DNA from: an uncultured Robinsoniella sp. | Lineage (GTDB): Bacteria; Bacillota; Clostridia; Lachnospirales; Lachnospiraceae | Reading direction: 5' to 3' | Length of the DNA: 64,000 nucleotides | Assembly (NCBI GenBank): GCA_900539655.1 | Contig: UQCR01000020.1 | Span: 10,874-74,873, forward strand | In this document: piece by piece, positions 19,001 through 27,239 of the stretch | Layout: every line of letters begins with the position of its first letter | How positions within the stretch are numbered: the stretch's first letter is position 1 | The notes under the pieces: generated by a model | Told to the model about the DNA's origin: nothing | Database searches by the model: none | Seen by the model: only the letters and a program-made list of their open reading frames with translations | Translations under genes and position numbers: made by a program

Positions 19001-19274
19001 GTTCTTCACCACCCCTGTCTTCAAAATCGATGACCGTCTGCCGGATATCGGCTTCTGCTGTATTAGCTTCTTCTGCTGCATTAACTACTTCTGCCACATC
19101 AACTACTTCTGCCACATCAACTTCTTCTGCTGCATTAACTACTTCTGCCGCATTAACTTCTTCTGCTGCATTTACTACTTCTGCCGCATGAACCTTTTCT
19201 GCCGGTATAGCTGTGATTCCTCCCAGAATCAGTGCTGTTGACGCAAATACTGCTATTAATTGTTTTTCTCTCAT
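16071..19274 (-). CDS. Secreted PIG-L-family deacetylase with discoidin (F5/8C) domains
   Basis: 1067 residues. A signal peptide (about 1-30) is followed by a low-complexity tract of hexapeptides (about 31-75), a beta-sandwich starting with DFEDR (about 80-205), three F5/8C-type carbohydrate-binding modules (about 205-345, 345-490 and 500-625), a PIG-L/LmbE deacetylase domain with AxHQDDE near residue 645 (zinc site Asp/Glu/His) and a later His-rich DMHFDHAY, then a further discoidin-like module at the C-terminus. PIG-L enzymes remove acetyl groups from N-acetylglucosamine-type sugars, so a host or bacterial amino-sugar glycan is the likely target. It follows the beta-helix gene with a short hairpin between. 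No LPXTG anchor was seen. Confidence 0.88.
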   Translation of the reverse strand: MREKQLIAVFASTALILGGITAIPAEKVHAAEVVNAAEEVNAAEVVNAAEEVDVAEVVDVAEVVNAAEEANTAEADIRQTVIDFEDRGGEEQELTGIYGGCDFGTGGFFTGAAGGNVKLWSETLTKDAQVSKIAIPYGKIFRGFSAFSSSGATVKVVSGSESNTFSVGTEEQDFITNFSNDEMAVYLVMESQGGSSEIKLDNLILEDVDITKLNVSQNKPVTTSGNNQRPASNGNDGNYDSMWINNGPGADKWWQVDLGQDYDLLDFELTFEKDESNPWKYKIEGSSDGVNFTMLTDRTENTDGNKTQTGVFPENTKFQYVRVTITGLPAETYWCGFAEFKVFTDNQLSNVALHKNAEQSGGSNAPGLAVDGDTKTFSGNTGSFPYWWTVDLGSVYNVKKLEIEWEDLKDKDIDLAEDWKYTIEYSGDGGENWVTAVDYSQETPYTDPASSLVQTADVDIECSKIRVTITGKPSQRPLAWAIIPEFRAFAVDTNVPTEAGQDLNLDLAFGQPVEASSTAENYKGEAVTDNDPATSWKPAASEEPAYLQIDLGREFNIRNHKVEFAGNTSKNDYQFLVSSDNENWTILSEVSGQTAEEKIKIPETSAKYVRFLFTNPSADLEVTGIHFDGLDAGIPSGKNILILAPHQDDEMLMAGGIIKRAVDAGDNVKVLLATNGDYNGQGSGQGRIVESINALNALGLTKDNIMFLGYADTGGLGGTQTYWDSFLYKLYTAKDDTVFTSRFGNQYSYGNPNIKQDYRFELTGEHSLYTRANFVNDLKDAIINSNATDIYVPSRYDMHFDHAYLDLFAIEAIQSIKRDNPSYNPTLHESIIHSCAGDGNWPVLNSDEAGIQAFNMPQGLEDLTMFQWSERENVNVPYSMRQTPFSFNLKDQALRLYTSQYYGYIGSFAKVNEIFWTRDFTSFAMNAVVTASSEMSNTDRKLDQSAVKAVDGVLDGEAGGLPYGHMRFAHAEWVTNQETAGAWINLDFQNKVNMRLIKLYDRPDMDNQITGGKLIFDDGSEIEVGELPNNGRPLEIPVNKNSSSVKFVITSVSGSTTSTGLAEIEVE
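19060..19190 (-). repeat. 18-bp tandem repeats coding for A-E-V-V-N-A-type hexapeptides
   Basis: Roughly seven 18-base units with a few substitutions encode alternating AEVVNA, AEEVNA and VAEVVD hexapeptides just after the signal peptide of the PIG-L protein. Unit number is likely to vary between strains by slippage. Confidence 0.85.
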
Positions 19275-19291
19275 AGCTCTTTCTCCCTTCC

Positions 19292-19329
19292 AGAGCGTGC
19301 ATCTTTAGATGATACCTGGCACGCTCTGA
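19292..19329. repeat. Intercistronic hairpin with AGAGCGTGC arms
   Basis: CAGAGCGTGC and GCACGCTCTG form a perfect 10 bp stem around an 18-base loop, between two genes of the same operon. The arm shares AGAGCGTG with the terminal repeat of the dispersed element at 28241 and 40376. It may be a minimal derivative of that element and could act as an RNA-processing or partial termination site. Confidence 0.65.
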
Positions 19330-19338
19330 TGTTTTCTT

Positions 19339-22300
19339 CTATTTTACCGTATAATTTATTGTATTGGAATAGTTACCCCAGATCTTTTCCTTGCCATACT
19401 TGATATAGGTACGCACTTTGAAGCTGTATGTTTTTCCTTTCTTCAGCTTTGGAGACTGCAGCTTTGTTTTGGTTGTTTCTCCGATTTTTTTGTAGGAGCC
19501 TTTGCCGGTTTTCATACGGATCACATATGTTGCATTCTTCACGTTGGTATATCTCAGTTCTGCTCTGCCCTTGGTAGATTTCTTTACTGATTTCAGCTTT
19601 GCAGCGGCTGGCTTTGTTACCCCAGTCAGGCTGGCAGAATTCTTTCCGGTTCCACCTGCATTTACGCCTGCAACCCGGTAAGTATAAGCAGTGCCTTCCT
19701 TCAGTCCGGTTATCTTCACGCTATTATCGTAGGTACGCTTTACCTCTTTCCACTTCTTACCTTTTTTATTATAGAGGTAAACCTTGTAATAATCGGCGTC
19801 TTTATTCTTTTTCCAGGATATTTTCAATGAATTATTGGAAATAGCTGATGCTTTAACATTTGTTATTTTCCCTGGTTTTTTCACTTTTGCGTCTTTATAT
19901 TCTACCGTCACCAGACACTTTTTCACAAATCCTCCGTCTACCGATTTAACGGTGATCTCAGATCTGCCATTTTTCAGTGCCGTAATTTTGCCGGTGCTGG
20001 ATACCGATACGGTTTTTGGCTGTGATGAGCTCCAGGTCAGGTTTTTTTCGCTGGCATTTGCCGGGATTACCTGTGCATTGAGCTGAACGGATGCACCTTT
20101 TTTGGTAATCTTAAGGTCTGACTTATCTAAGGTAATTCCTGTTACTTTCACAGGGATTGCAACATTTACCTTGCAGACTGCAGTCTTGTTTCCGTCCCTA
20201 GTAGCAGCAATAATATCCACTTTACCATTGCCCACTGCGCTGATCACTCCACTTGCATCCACTGTAGCCACCCTGCTGTCGGTAGACCGGAAGCTGACGG
20301 TTTTATCCGTTGCGTTCTGAGGAGATACCACTGCCTTTATCTGTACCCGTTCTCCTGCTTTTGTCAGGGTTACCGCAGTTTTATCCAGTTCTACTTTGCT
20401 GACCGGTATAACAGGAGCAGGAATCTCCACGGTTACCAGACAGGTTGCTTTTAGATCTGTACCTTCTACTGTGGCTGTTATTACAGATGTTCCATTGGCT
20501 TTGGCACTTACCAGACCTTCCTGGTTCACCACAGCCACACCCTGGTTGGATGACTCCCAGACGACATTTTTATTATCTGCATCCTCCGGTGTAACGACTG
20601 CCTCCAGCTGTAAGGTTTCATTTGCTTTTGTAAGCAATGCTTCCTCCTGATTCAGGGTGATACCCGTTGGCGGAATTTCTTCGGGAGCAGCTTTTTCAAA
20701 TACTTTGAATTCTGCAAATCCAGGCCAGTAATCGTATCCCGGGAATTTCGTCAGGATTACTTTCAGATAACGGTAAGTTCCGGTTGTCTCAAAGGTTCCG
20801 GTCTGTACTCTGGAACCGTCTGTATTATCTGACCTGTCAATTAACATTTCAAATTCATCGTCCGGTCCTTTCCTTCCCTCAATCTGATATCCCCAGGCCT
20901 CTTCTTCATCCTGTTCAAATACCAATTCAAAGTTATTTAAATCATATTCCTGTCCAAGATCTACCATCCACCATTCGTTTAACTCTTCTCCTGCATGAAC
21001 CCACATGGTTCCTTCATTTCCGTCATTCCCGTAGGATCCCGGATACTGGTCATTGCCGCTTGTGGTGATAGGCTTGTTCAGGGCTATGTTTACCGGTTCA
21101 TATTCTCCTTTTTCCAGAAGCAGGTTATCAAAATATACCCGGCTTCCTGCACTGCCTTCCACCGTTACGGTGAGATTATCAACCGCTGATGTAAGCCCTG
21201 TATTGAAATAGTTATTTGCGGAGGTTATCAGGAATGATTTCTTATACCCTTCTGCTTCCAGAGTTACCCATGCAGTCCCTTCACATTGTGCCTGAAAGCT
21301 TTTCAGTTTCTTGCTCTTAGGCAGGGTAATTACTCCACTGGCCTCTCCGTCAGCCAGATAAAGGGATTTCAGTCCGTCTGCTGATCCTGTCCTCCACTCT
21401 CCCGAAAAGATACAGTCTTTGTACATTTCCGTAAATGGAGTTTCATCCTCCGGGCGGTCCTCAAAATCAATCGTACCAGCCGGAACCTGATTTGCTGCTT
21501 TGCTGTTGTCAGCTCCAATATTTGGTGCCCCTACAGCCGATACCGGATTGCCCCAGTAATCACGTCCGCCATTATCTTCAATTATTGTTCCAGCTTCTAT
21601 ACAGCCGGAATTTTCGCTCAGCTGATAACCTCCTACACTGTCAAGCCCCAGAGATCCTGTGCCTATATTTACAAAATCATCCGTAGTAACGGTAACCGCC
21701 TTTTCGTCATCGCTTCTTAAGATGCTGGCATCACTGCCTCCATATGCGTTGTTTTCAGCCGTTCCCATTAAATCTTCGTGCCAGCCTTTGGAAGTGGCAT
21801 CGCTGTAAATCACATTGTTGGTAAATCGGAAGTTATCTTTGTTAACAGGAGTTCCATCCCAGTTATTGGTAATATAGCTGTTATGCCCCTCACTCAAATA
21901 AAAATCATTGTTATATACATACATCTTATTATTATCATTGGTGGACCATCCGCCTATGGTAACAACGGCTCCGCCTCCATAGCTGTTCGTACCGTATCCG
22001 TCATTCTGACTGATATTATATCGTATATGAGTGGTATAGGTACTGCCCAGTGCACATTCAAAATATGCTCCGGAAGGATTGTCATGTGTATAATTATACT
22101 GTATGTAATTAAGTGTTGCATTCACATCCGCATCAAACGCCTGGGAATCTTCTTTAGACTCCGAAGCACCTGAGCCGAATACCTCATTAAACTGTGCTAC
22201 TGTGTATTCGCCGTTTTCCCACCAGATCGGTACATTTCCATTTGGTCCGCTGTTGCAGCTATTACAGGTATTATACTCAATCACTGCATTTGAATATGCG

Positions 22301-23169
22301 GTAGGGCAGATTGCTGCATTGCCAATATCCTCACAATAATTGTTACGGATTACCAGATTCGTGCTGTTATATCTTGAACCTGCATACTCACTGTCTGGAA
22401 TTCCTGTTTCATGCTGAAAACGGCTGCTTCCCCAGGTAGACATGAAGTTGATTCCATAGTGGTTGATATTAGGACCTACTATATTGTTTTCCACAGTGAT
22501 ATCATTCCATCTGGTAGGAACCTGATTGCCTCTGATACTGTAAATGATTCCGCCGCGTCCGATACCTGCCTGCTGGCCAATGGGATGTGACACAATATCA
22601 TGCACATAGAGATCCCTGCAGTTCATCTGCTCTAAGGTTCCCGCATCTTCCGCCATAATCAGTACGCCATATTTTTTAATATGGTCATCCGGATTGTCGC
22701 CGGGAATCCGATTGGTCACCTCAAGTGAGGTAATTTCCCAGTATTGCTGATTATAGAAATACACTGCCGCATTAAAAATCCTGTTCTCCAGGTCATCTCC
22801 GTTTTCACCGCACCAGTTATTTCCCTGTATGAGAGGTCTTGCTTCTGAATCTCCATAAGCACCTATCTCGATGGGGTTTCCTTTTTCCCCGGAGCCTTTT
22901 GGACTTAACTGACCAGTCCAGACATCTCCCTTTTGGAAGAGTATCTTATCACCGGGTTCAAAGGTAGTGCTGTTTATCTTCTCCAGAGATGACCATGCAT
23001 CCTCTTCACTTGTTCCGGGGTTCCCGTCATCTCCTCCGTCATAATCAATATAATACGTAGTTCCGGCTGACTCCTCTGCCTGAACTTCTACCCCCGGCAC
23101 GATCAGGCTTCCTAGTACCAGCATAGCACTAAGCCCCAGGCTAATCCATCTTTTGCTCTTTTTTAGCAT
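19339..23169 (-). CDS. Secreted right-handed beta-helix protein with discoidin, Big_2 and FN3-like modules
   Basis: 1276 residues. After a signal peptide (about 1-31), residues about 37-560 look like a parallel beta-helix fold, as in polysaccharide lyases and some glycosidases, opening with TYYIDYDGGDDGNPGTSEE and rich in Asn-ladder repeats (VIRNNY, VIEYNTC, YVYNNDFY). Then come a DFEDR beta-sandwich (about 567-690), an F5/8C module (about 695-825), three Big_2 immunoglobulin-like domains (about 835-1090), an FN3-type domain (about 1095-1180) and a final beta-rich Lys-rich module. The catalytic type cannot be assigned. It is the first of the two surface proteins downstream of the GH65/HAD genes, so it probably exposes or cuts the polymer whose products the transporter imports. 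Confidence 0.85.
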   Translation of the reverse strand: MLKKSKRWISLGLSAMLVLGSLIVPGVEVQAEESAGTTYYIDYDGGDDGNPGTSEEDAWSSLEKINSTTFEPGDKILFQKGDVWTGQLSPKGSGEKGNPIEIGAYGDSEARPLIQGNNWCGENGDDLENRIFNAAVYFYNQQYWEITSLEVTNRIPGDNPDDHIKKYGVLIMAEDAGTLEQMNCRDLYVHDIVSHPIGQQAGIGRGGIIYSIRGNQVPTRWNDITVENNIVGPNINHYGINFMSTWGSSRFQHETGIPDSEYAGSRYNSTNLVIRNNYCEDIGNAAICPTAYSNAVIEYNTCNSCNSGPNGNVPIWWENGEYTVAQFNEVFGSGASESKEDSQAFDADVNATLNYIQYNYTHDNPSGAYFECALGSTYTTHIRYNISQNDGYGTNSYGGGAVVTIGGWSTNDNNKMYVYNNDFYLSEGHNSYITNNWDGTPVNKDNFRFTNNVIYSDATSKGWHEDLMGTAENNAYGGSDASILRSDDEKAVTVTTDDFVNIGTGSLGLDSVGGYQLSENSGCIEAGTIIEDNGGRDYWGNPVSAVGAPNIGADNSKAANQVPAGTIDFEDRPEDETPFTEMYKDCIFSGEWRTGSADGLKSLYLADGEASGVITLPKSKKLKSFQAQCEGTAWVTLEAEGYKKSFLITSANNYFNTGLTSAVDNLTVTVEGSAGSRVYFDNLLLEKGEYEPVNIALNKPITTSGNDQYPGSYGNDGNEGTMWVHAGEELNEWWMVDLGQEYDLNNFELVFEQDEEEAWGYQIEGRKGPDDEFEMLIDRSDNTDGSRVQTGTFETTGTYRYLKVILTKFPGYDYWPGFAEFKVFEKAAPEEIPPTGITLNQEEALLTKANETLQLEAVVTPEDADNKNVVWESSNQGVAVVNQEGLVSAKANGTSVITATVEGTDLKATCLVTVEIPAPVIPVSKVELDKTAVTLTKAGERVQIKAVVSPQNATDKTVSFRSTDSRVATVDASGVISAVGNGKVDIIAATRDGNKTAVCKVNVAIPVKVTGITLDKSDLKITKKGASVQLNAQVIPANASEKNLTWSSSQPKTVSVSSTGKITALKNGRSEITVKSVDGGFVKKCLVTVEYKDAKVKKPGKITNVKASAISNNSLKISWKKNKDADYYKVYLYNKKGKKWKEVKRTYDNSVKITGLKEGTAYTYRVAGVNAGGTGKNSASLTGVTKPAAAKLKSVKKSTKGRAELRYTNVKNATYVIRMKTGKGSYKKIGETTKTKLQSPKLKKGKTYSFKVRTYIKYGKEKIWGNYSNTINYTVK

Positions 23170-23184
23170 AACTTTCTCCTTCCA

Positions 23185-24057
23185 TTAACTGTTATTTTGT
23201 TCCGTGAGAAACCTTATAAAGCTTCCGACACCTCCTCCCACCTGCTTTACCTCATTTGGACGTAAGCCTTCTGTGTCTGACACATCGAAGAATTCCCCGT
23301 GTCTTGTTTGATCCGTTATCATATAACTGTCACTTCCAAATAAGCATTCATCAAAACCGATATATTCATCACCCCAGAAGCTGCATTCCTCTTCCCGGAT
23401 CTGATACTGATTACCAAAGTAATCCATGAAATCATTCACATTATCGCTCTTACTGGAAATCCCCACCTCAAGATATTTGGCATCTGTAGTTGCACATACC
23501 GATATGCCGTGTTTTCTTCCCATATCCTCCGCCAGGTCAATTAATCCCCTGATTCCTCCTGTAAATCCATGGCTGTTCAGATTTGCAATAAGCTGCTCCT
23601 TCTCCCCTTCCTGTAAAAACAGGGATTCCCCTCTGCTGTTTTCTACCATCAGATCGATCTTGCAGTAATTTGGACGGCTGAATACAATATCAGTAGGAAT
23701 TTCATAATCCTCCTGTAAGCACCTGTGTATGTCATAGCAGATATCATGAATCCGGATTAATCCTGACTTAGCCGGTATCCGGTGGCTCAGCAGGTAAGGG
23801 CTGCCGTTATCATCGAAAGCATAATTATATGCCCCTCTGCCAAGTCCTAAGAACAGGCTCTTACGCTCTTCTACCGTAAAATATTCATGCAGTTTTCCCT
23901 CCGCAATATTTTCCAGGGTTGTACCGCTTATGACCGCCAGTTTTACCCCCTGGGCAAGGAGCTTTTTCATGGGTGCCACCACCTCATCTACCGGTGCCCT
24001 CCTGGACAGCACCGCCGTACCATCCCAGTCAAAAAAAATCGCTTTATATTTTTTCAC
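23185..24057 (-). CDS. HAD-superfamily (Cof/HAD-IIB-like) sugar phosphatase, GTG start
   Basis: 290 residues, cytoplasmic. Motif I FFDWDGTA supplies the nucleophile Asp, SGT is motif II, and a conserved late region (YLEVGISSKSDN, then WGDEYIGFDE) fits HAD phosphatases with a large C2 cap. It is not the short beta-phosphoglucomutase usually found beside GH65 enzymes. The start is GTG at 24057, 9 bases after AAGGAGG, overlapping the end of the GH65 gene by 14 bases and therefore coupled to it. I infer that it acts on a sugar phosphate formed by the phosphorylase pathway. Confidence 0.82.
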   Translation of the reverse strand: MKKYKAIFFDWDGTAVLSRRAPVDEVVAPMKKLLAQGVKLAVISGTTLENIAEGKLHEYFTVEERKSLFLGLGRGAYNYAFDDNGSPYLLSHRIPAKSGLIRIHDICYDIHRCLQEDYEIPTDIVFSRPNYCKIDLMVENSRGESLFLQEGEKEQLIANLNSHGFTGGIRGLIDLAEDMGRKHGISVCATTDAKYLEVGISSKSDNVNDFMDYFGNQYQIREEECSFWGDEYIGFDECLFGSDSYMITDQTRHGEFFDVSDTEGLRPNEVKQVGGGVGSFIRFLTEQNNS

Positions 24058-26389
24058 AGCAGGTTGCCTCCTTTTCTGATAGCTTTATTTTCTTTCCATT
24101 TACAGATAACTCTATTCCTTCACCGCTTATTAAAGTAAAGGTACACTGATCCTTCGTCATGCTGGCTTCCAGTATGCTTCCCCGGTAATTAATACGGAAG
24201 GCATATCCCTCAAAGCCGTCTGGCACAAATGGGTTAAACTGAAGAATTCCCGCATTTGTCCGAAGCCCGGCAAAACCATTTACGATAGCCAGCCAGGTGC
24301 CGGCCATATTAGCGGCATGTATTCCGGCATAAAAGTTATTATGGTAATCATCCAGGTCCATTCTTGCTGACTGGGAAAAATACTCATATGCTTCCTCATG
24401 ATATCCAATTTCACTTGCCAGAATTCCAAATATACAGGTGGATAAAGAAGAGTGATGCAGCGTCACCTCCTGATAAAAGTCATAATTACGCTTCAGTTCC
24501 TCTCTGGTAAACAGGTTGCTGTGCAGATACATACCTAAAATCGCATCTGCCTGCTTGGACATCCGCTGGCGGTATATAAACAGCGGGTGATAATTCTCAT
24601 ATAACAGATGCCGCTTCTCCACAGGAATCTTCGAATCATCCCATGGCTTTCTCATCATAAATCCGTCATCCAGCGGATAAACCTTGCGGTTTTCGTCATA
24701 TGGAAAATACATATTTTCTACAATCCGCTTCCAATACTCCGTTTCCTGGTCTGTTATGGACAGCCTTCTGACAAACTCCTGATAAAATTCAGGTTCTGTT
24801 TCCTTAAGCCTGCTCAGTGCATTCAGCGCATACCGGATATTCTCTCTCGCCATCAGGTTGGTATAAAAATTATTGTCTACAATTGCATTGTATTCGTCAG
24901 GACCGGTCACTGCACAGATGCAGTACTTATTCCCTTTGCTCTCTGCAAAGCATCCCACGTCCGCCCATACTCTGGCTGTCTCGCAAAGTACCTCAGCCGC
25001 CATTTCCTTTAAAAACTGTGTATCCCCTGTAACATCCACATACAGCTGGAATGCATAGGCAATATCTCCATTGATATGGTACTGCGCCGTTCCCAGTGGA
25101 AAATAAGTGGATGCCTCCTCCCCATTAATGGTTCTCCAGGGATAGAGTGCGCCTGTTTCATGCCCCAGCACCTTCGCCCGCGCCCTTGCCTGATCCAGGG
25201 TATGGTAACGGTATTCCAGCAGCTTTTTCGCCAGTTCCGGCGCCGTATAGACAAACACCGGAAGCACATACATTTCTGTGTCCCAGAAATAATGGCCTTC
25301 GTACCCCTCTCCGGAAAGTCCTTTTGCTCCCAGGGAAGTACGTCCGTCCCTGCCCGCAGCCTGCATAATATGGAACAGATTAAACCGTATTCCCTGCTGC
25401 AGCGCTTCATCTCCCTGTATCCTCACATCTGCAATGTCCCAGAATGCCTTCATATAATCCTTTTGTTTTTCTTTGAAGTAATCGTACCCCAGTGCGGTAC
25501 ACTCCCGGCACTTTCCTTCCACAAATCCAGCCAGGCTGTCCTCCGGCATATCAAGGGAGGATGTACAAATGATAAATTTATCCAGTATTAGCTTCTCACT
25601 CCGCTGTCCGCGGTATGTCCATGCAAGCTCTGCATATGCATCCTTTTGCATTACAGATATAGACTGAAAAGACATAGAACCGTGGCAGCGGTGTCCCACT
25701 CCAAAGGCAGCGGTCAATCCGCTTTTTTTCGTCTTTCCTTCAAAGTACAGCAGTTCCTCAGAGGCACTGCATCGATTCTGCGTAATCCGCTTTCCAAACG
25801 GACCATAATCCACTAAGGGGTTAGTCTTTCTCGTATGGTTTTCCACATCGGCATCTATATAGGAACATATCCTCACTTCACAGTCCTGATTCAGCAGCAA
25901 AAGGCTGAGCCTTTGCACCATTACATTTTTATCTGCAAAAGACACCATGCGTTCGAATAAAAGCCGGATCTTTTTCCCCTTGGGAGATGTCCAGTCCACC
26001 GACCTCACTACCGTCCCATTCTTCATGTTCAGCGTTCTCTGATAAAAATCCAGACACCCCTGCCTCATATCAAATAACTCATCGTCCAGATATATTTTTA
26101 CGGGTTTTCCGTTGGGAAGATTCAAGAGGGACTGGCTCTTTAGCGGAAATCCGAAATTCCATTCCCCGTAACGTATATCTTCACTTTCATAAAAGCCGTT
26201 GATAAAATTCCCTTCCAGACCCTCATCCACGGAAAAATCATAGTCTTCCTCGAAGGTTCCCCTTGTTCCGATATAACCGTTAGACAAGGCAAATGTTGTC
26301 TCATTCCTGTAGTTGTTCTCCATACAGAACCTGTCTTCTGTAATGTTCCATGGTTCTATGGGATATATTTTTTTATTATGTAATTCCAT
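24044..26389 (-). CDS. GH65 disaccharide phosphorylase
   Basis: 781 residues, cytoplasmic (no signal peptide). The layout is that of inverting GH65 phosphorylases: an N-terminal beta-sandwich (about 1-270), a linker, an (alpha/alpha)6 barrel (about 300-690) and a short C-terminal beta-sheet. FWDTEMYVLP near 370 and the general-acid Glu in VTGPDEYN near 500 are intact. Such enzymes split an alpha-linked glucosyl disaccharide with phosphate, giving beta-glucose 1-phosphate. Maltose, kojibiose, nigerose or a glucosyl-polyol are all possible. It follows the two permease genes by 7 bases, so imported substrate is probably cleaved directly. Confidence 0.92.
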   Translation of the reverse strand: MELHNKKIYPIEPWNITEDRFCMENNYRNETTFALSNGYIGTRGTFEEDYDFSVDEGLEGNFINGFYESEDIRYGEWNFGFPLKSQSLLNLPNGKPVKIYLDDELFDMRQGCLDFYQRTLNMKNGTVVRSVDWTSPKGKKIRLLFERMVSFADKNVMVQRLSLLLLNQDCEVRICSYIDADVENHTRKTNPLVDYGPFGKRITQNRCSASEELLYFEGKTKKSGLTAAFGVGHRCHGSMSFQSISVMQKDAYAELAWTYRGQRSEKLILDKFIICTSSLDMPEDSLAGFVEGKCRECTALGYDYFKEKQKDYMKAFWDIADVRIQGDEALQQGIRFNLFHIMQAAGRDGRTSLGAKGLSGEGYEGHYFWDTEMYVLPVFVYTAPELAKKLLEYRYHTLDQARARAKVLGHETGALYPWRTINGEEASTYFPLGTAQYHINGDIAYAFQLYVDVTGDTQFLKEMAAEVLCETARVWADVGCFAESKGNKYCICAVTGPDEYNAIVDNNFYTNLMARENIRYALNALSRLKETEPEFYQEFVRRLSITDQETEYWKRIVENMYFPYDENRKVYPLDDGFMMRKPWDDSKIPVEKRHLLYENYHPLFIYRQRMSKQADAILGMYLHSNLFTREELKRNYDFYQEVTLHHSSLSTCIFGILASEIGYHEEAYEYFSQSARMDLDDYHNNFYAGIHAANMAGTWLAIVNGFAGLRTNAGILQFNPFVPDGFEGYAFRINYRGSILEASMTKDQCTFTLISGEGIELSVNGKKIKLSEKEATCCEKI

Positions 26390-26396
26390 CCTGTGA

Positions 26397-27239
26397 TTAT
26401 CCTTTCACCGCACCTGCGGTTAAACTTTCCATTACCTGTCTCTGCAAAATGATAAATACAGCTATTGTTGGCAGAACAGTCATGACTACAGCAGCAAAAA
26501 GAGCCGAATAATTATTGGCAAATGTCCCCATGTAGTAATTCAATGCAATTGGTATCGTTCTTGCCGTATCCCCGCTGGTAAGCATTAAAGCAAAGTAAAA
26601 TTCATTCCAGGTATTGATGAACTGCAAAAGTGCTATGGTAACCAGCCCCGGTTTTGCCAGTGGCAGAATAATATGCCAGAAGGTCTGCAAAAATGTTGCA
26701 CCGTCAATATAAGCCGATTCCTCCAGTGCCATGGAAATCGTTTTATAGTAACTCGTCATAACAAAGAATGACATCGGAATACCCATAGCAGAGTAAACAA
26801 TAATAAGTCCAAGCTTCGTATCGAAGATCCCAAGCTTCTGGAAGATGGAAAATAACGGCTGGGATATGGCCTGTGCCGGAAGCATTAACGATGCCGAAAT
26901 CAAAAGGACAATTAACGGCTTCATTTTGAACTCGAATCTTGAAATAATGTAGGCACACATAGCTACAAATGCCAGAGTGACCAGTACGCTGCAGCCTACA
27001 ATAACTACGCTGTTCAGAAAATATTTGGCTATAGGAGCATATTTAAAAGCTGCTTTATAGTTGTCCAGATTAAATGTGGACGGCCAGGACAGTGCAGAGG
27101 AATTGATCTCTGAATAGCTCTTGAAGGAACTTATAAATGCCCATACAATCGGACCTACTGCAATAAATACAAAGAATATTAAAAATATATATTTACCTAT
27201 GACGGCACAGACGGTTGATACTTTTGATGTTTTCTTCAA
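26397..27239 (-). CDS. CUT1 ABC sugar transporter permease (MalG/LacG type), TTG start
   Basis: 280 residues, six predicted membrane segments, with the EAA loop that docks the ATPase (SAYIDGATFLQTFWHIILPLAKPG). The start is a TTG immediately after the stop codon of the upstream permease, with GGGAGGGG 8 bases before it, so the two subunits are tightly coupled. It imports an oligosaccharide with the permease and binding protein encoded upstream. No ATPase gene is nearby; a shared MsmX-type ATPase is presumed. Confidence 0.94.
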   Translation of the reverse strand: MKKTSKVSTVCAVIGKYIFLIFFVFIAVGPIVWAFISSFKSYSEINSSALSWPSTFNLDNYKAAFKYAPIAKYFLNSVVIVGCSVLVTLAFVAMCAYIISRFEFKMKPLIVLLISASLMLPAQAISQPLFSIFQKLGIFDTKLGLIIVYSAMGIPMSFFVMTSYYKTISMALEESAYIDGATFLQTFWHIILPLAKPGLVTIALLQFINTWNEFYFALMLTSGDTARTIPIALNYYMGTFANNYSALFAAVVMTVLPTIAVFIILQRQVMESLTAGAVKG

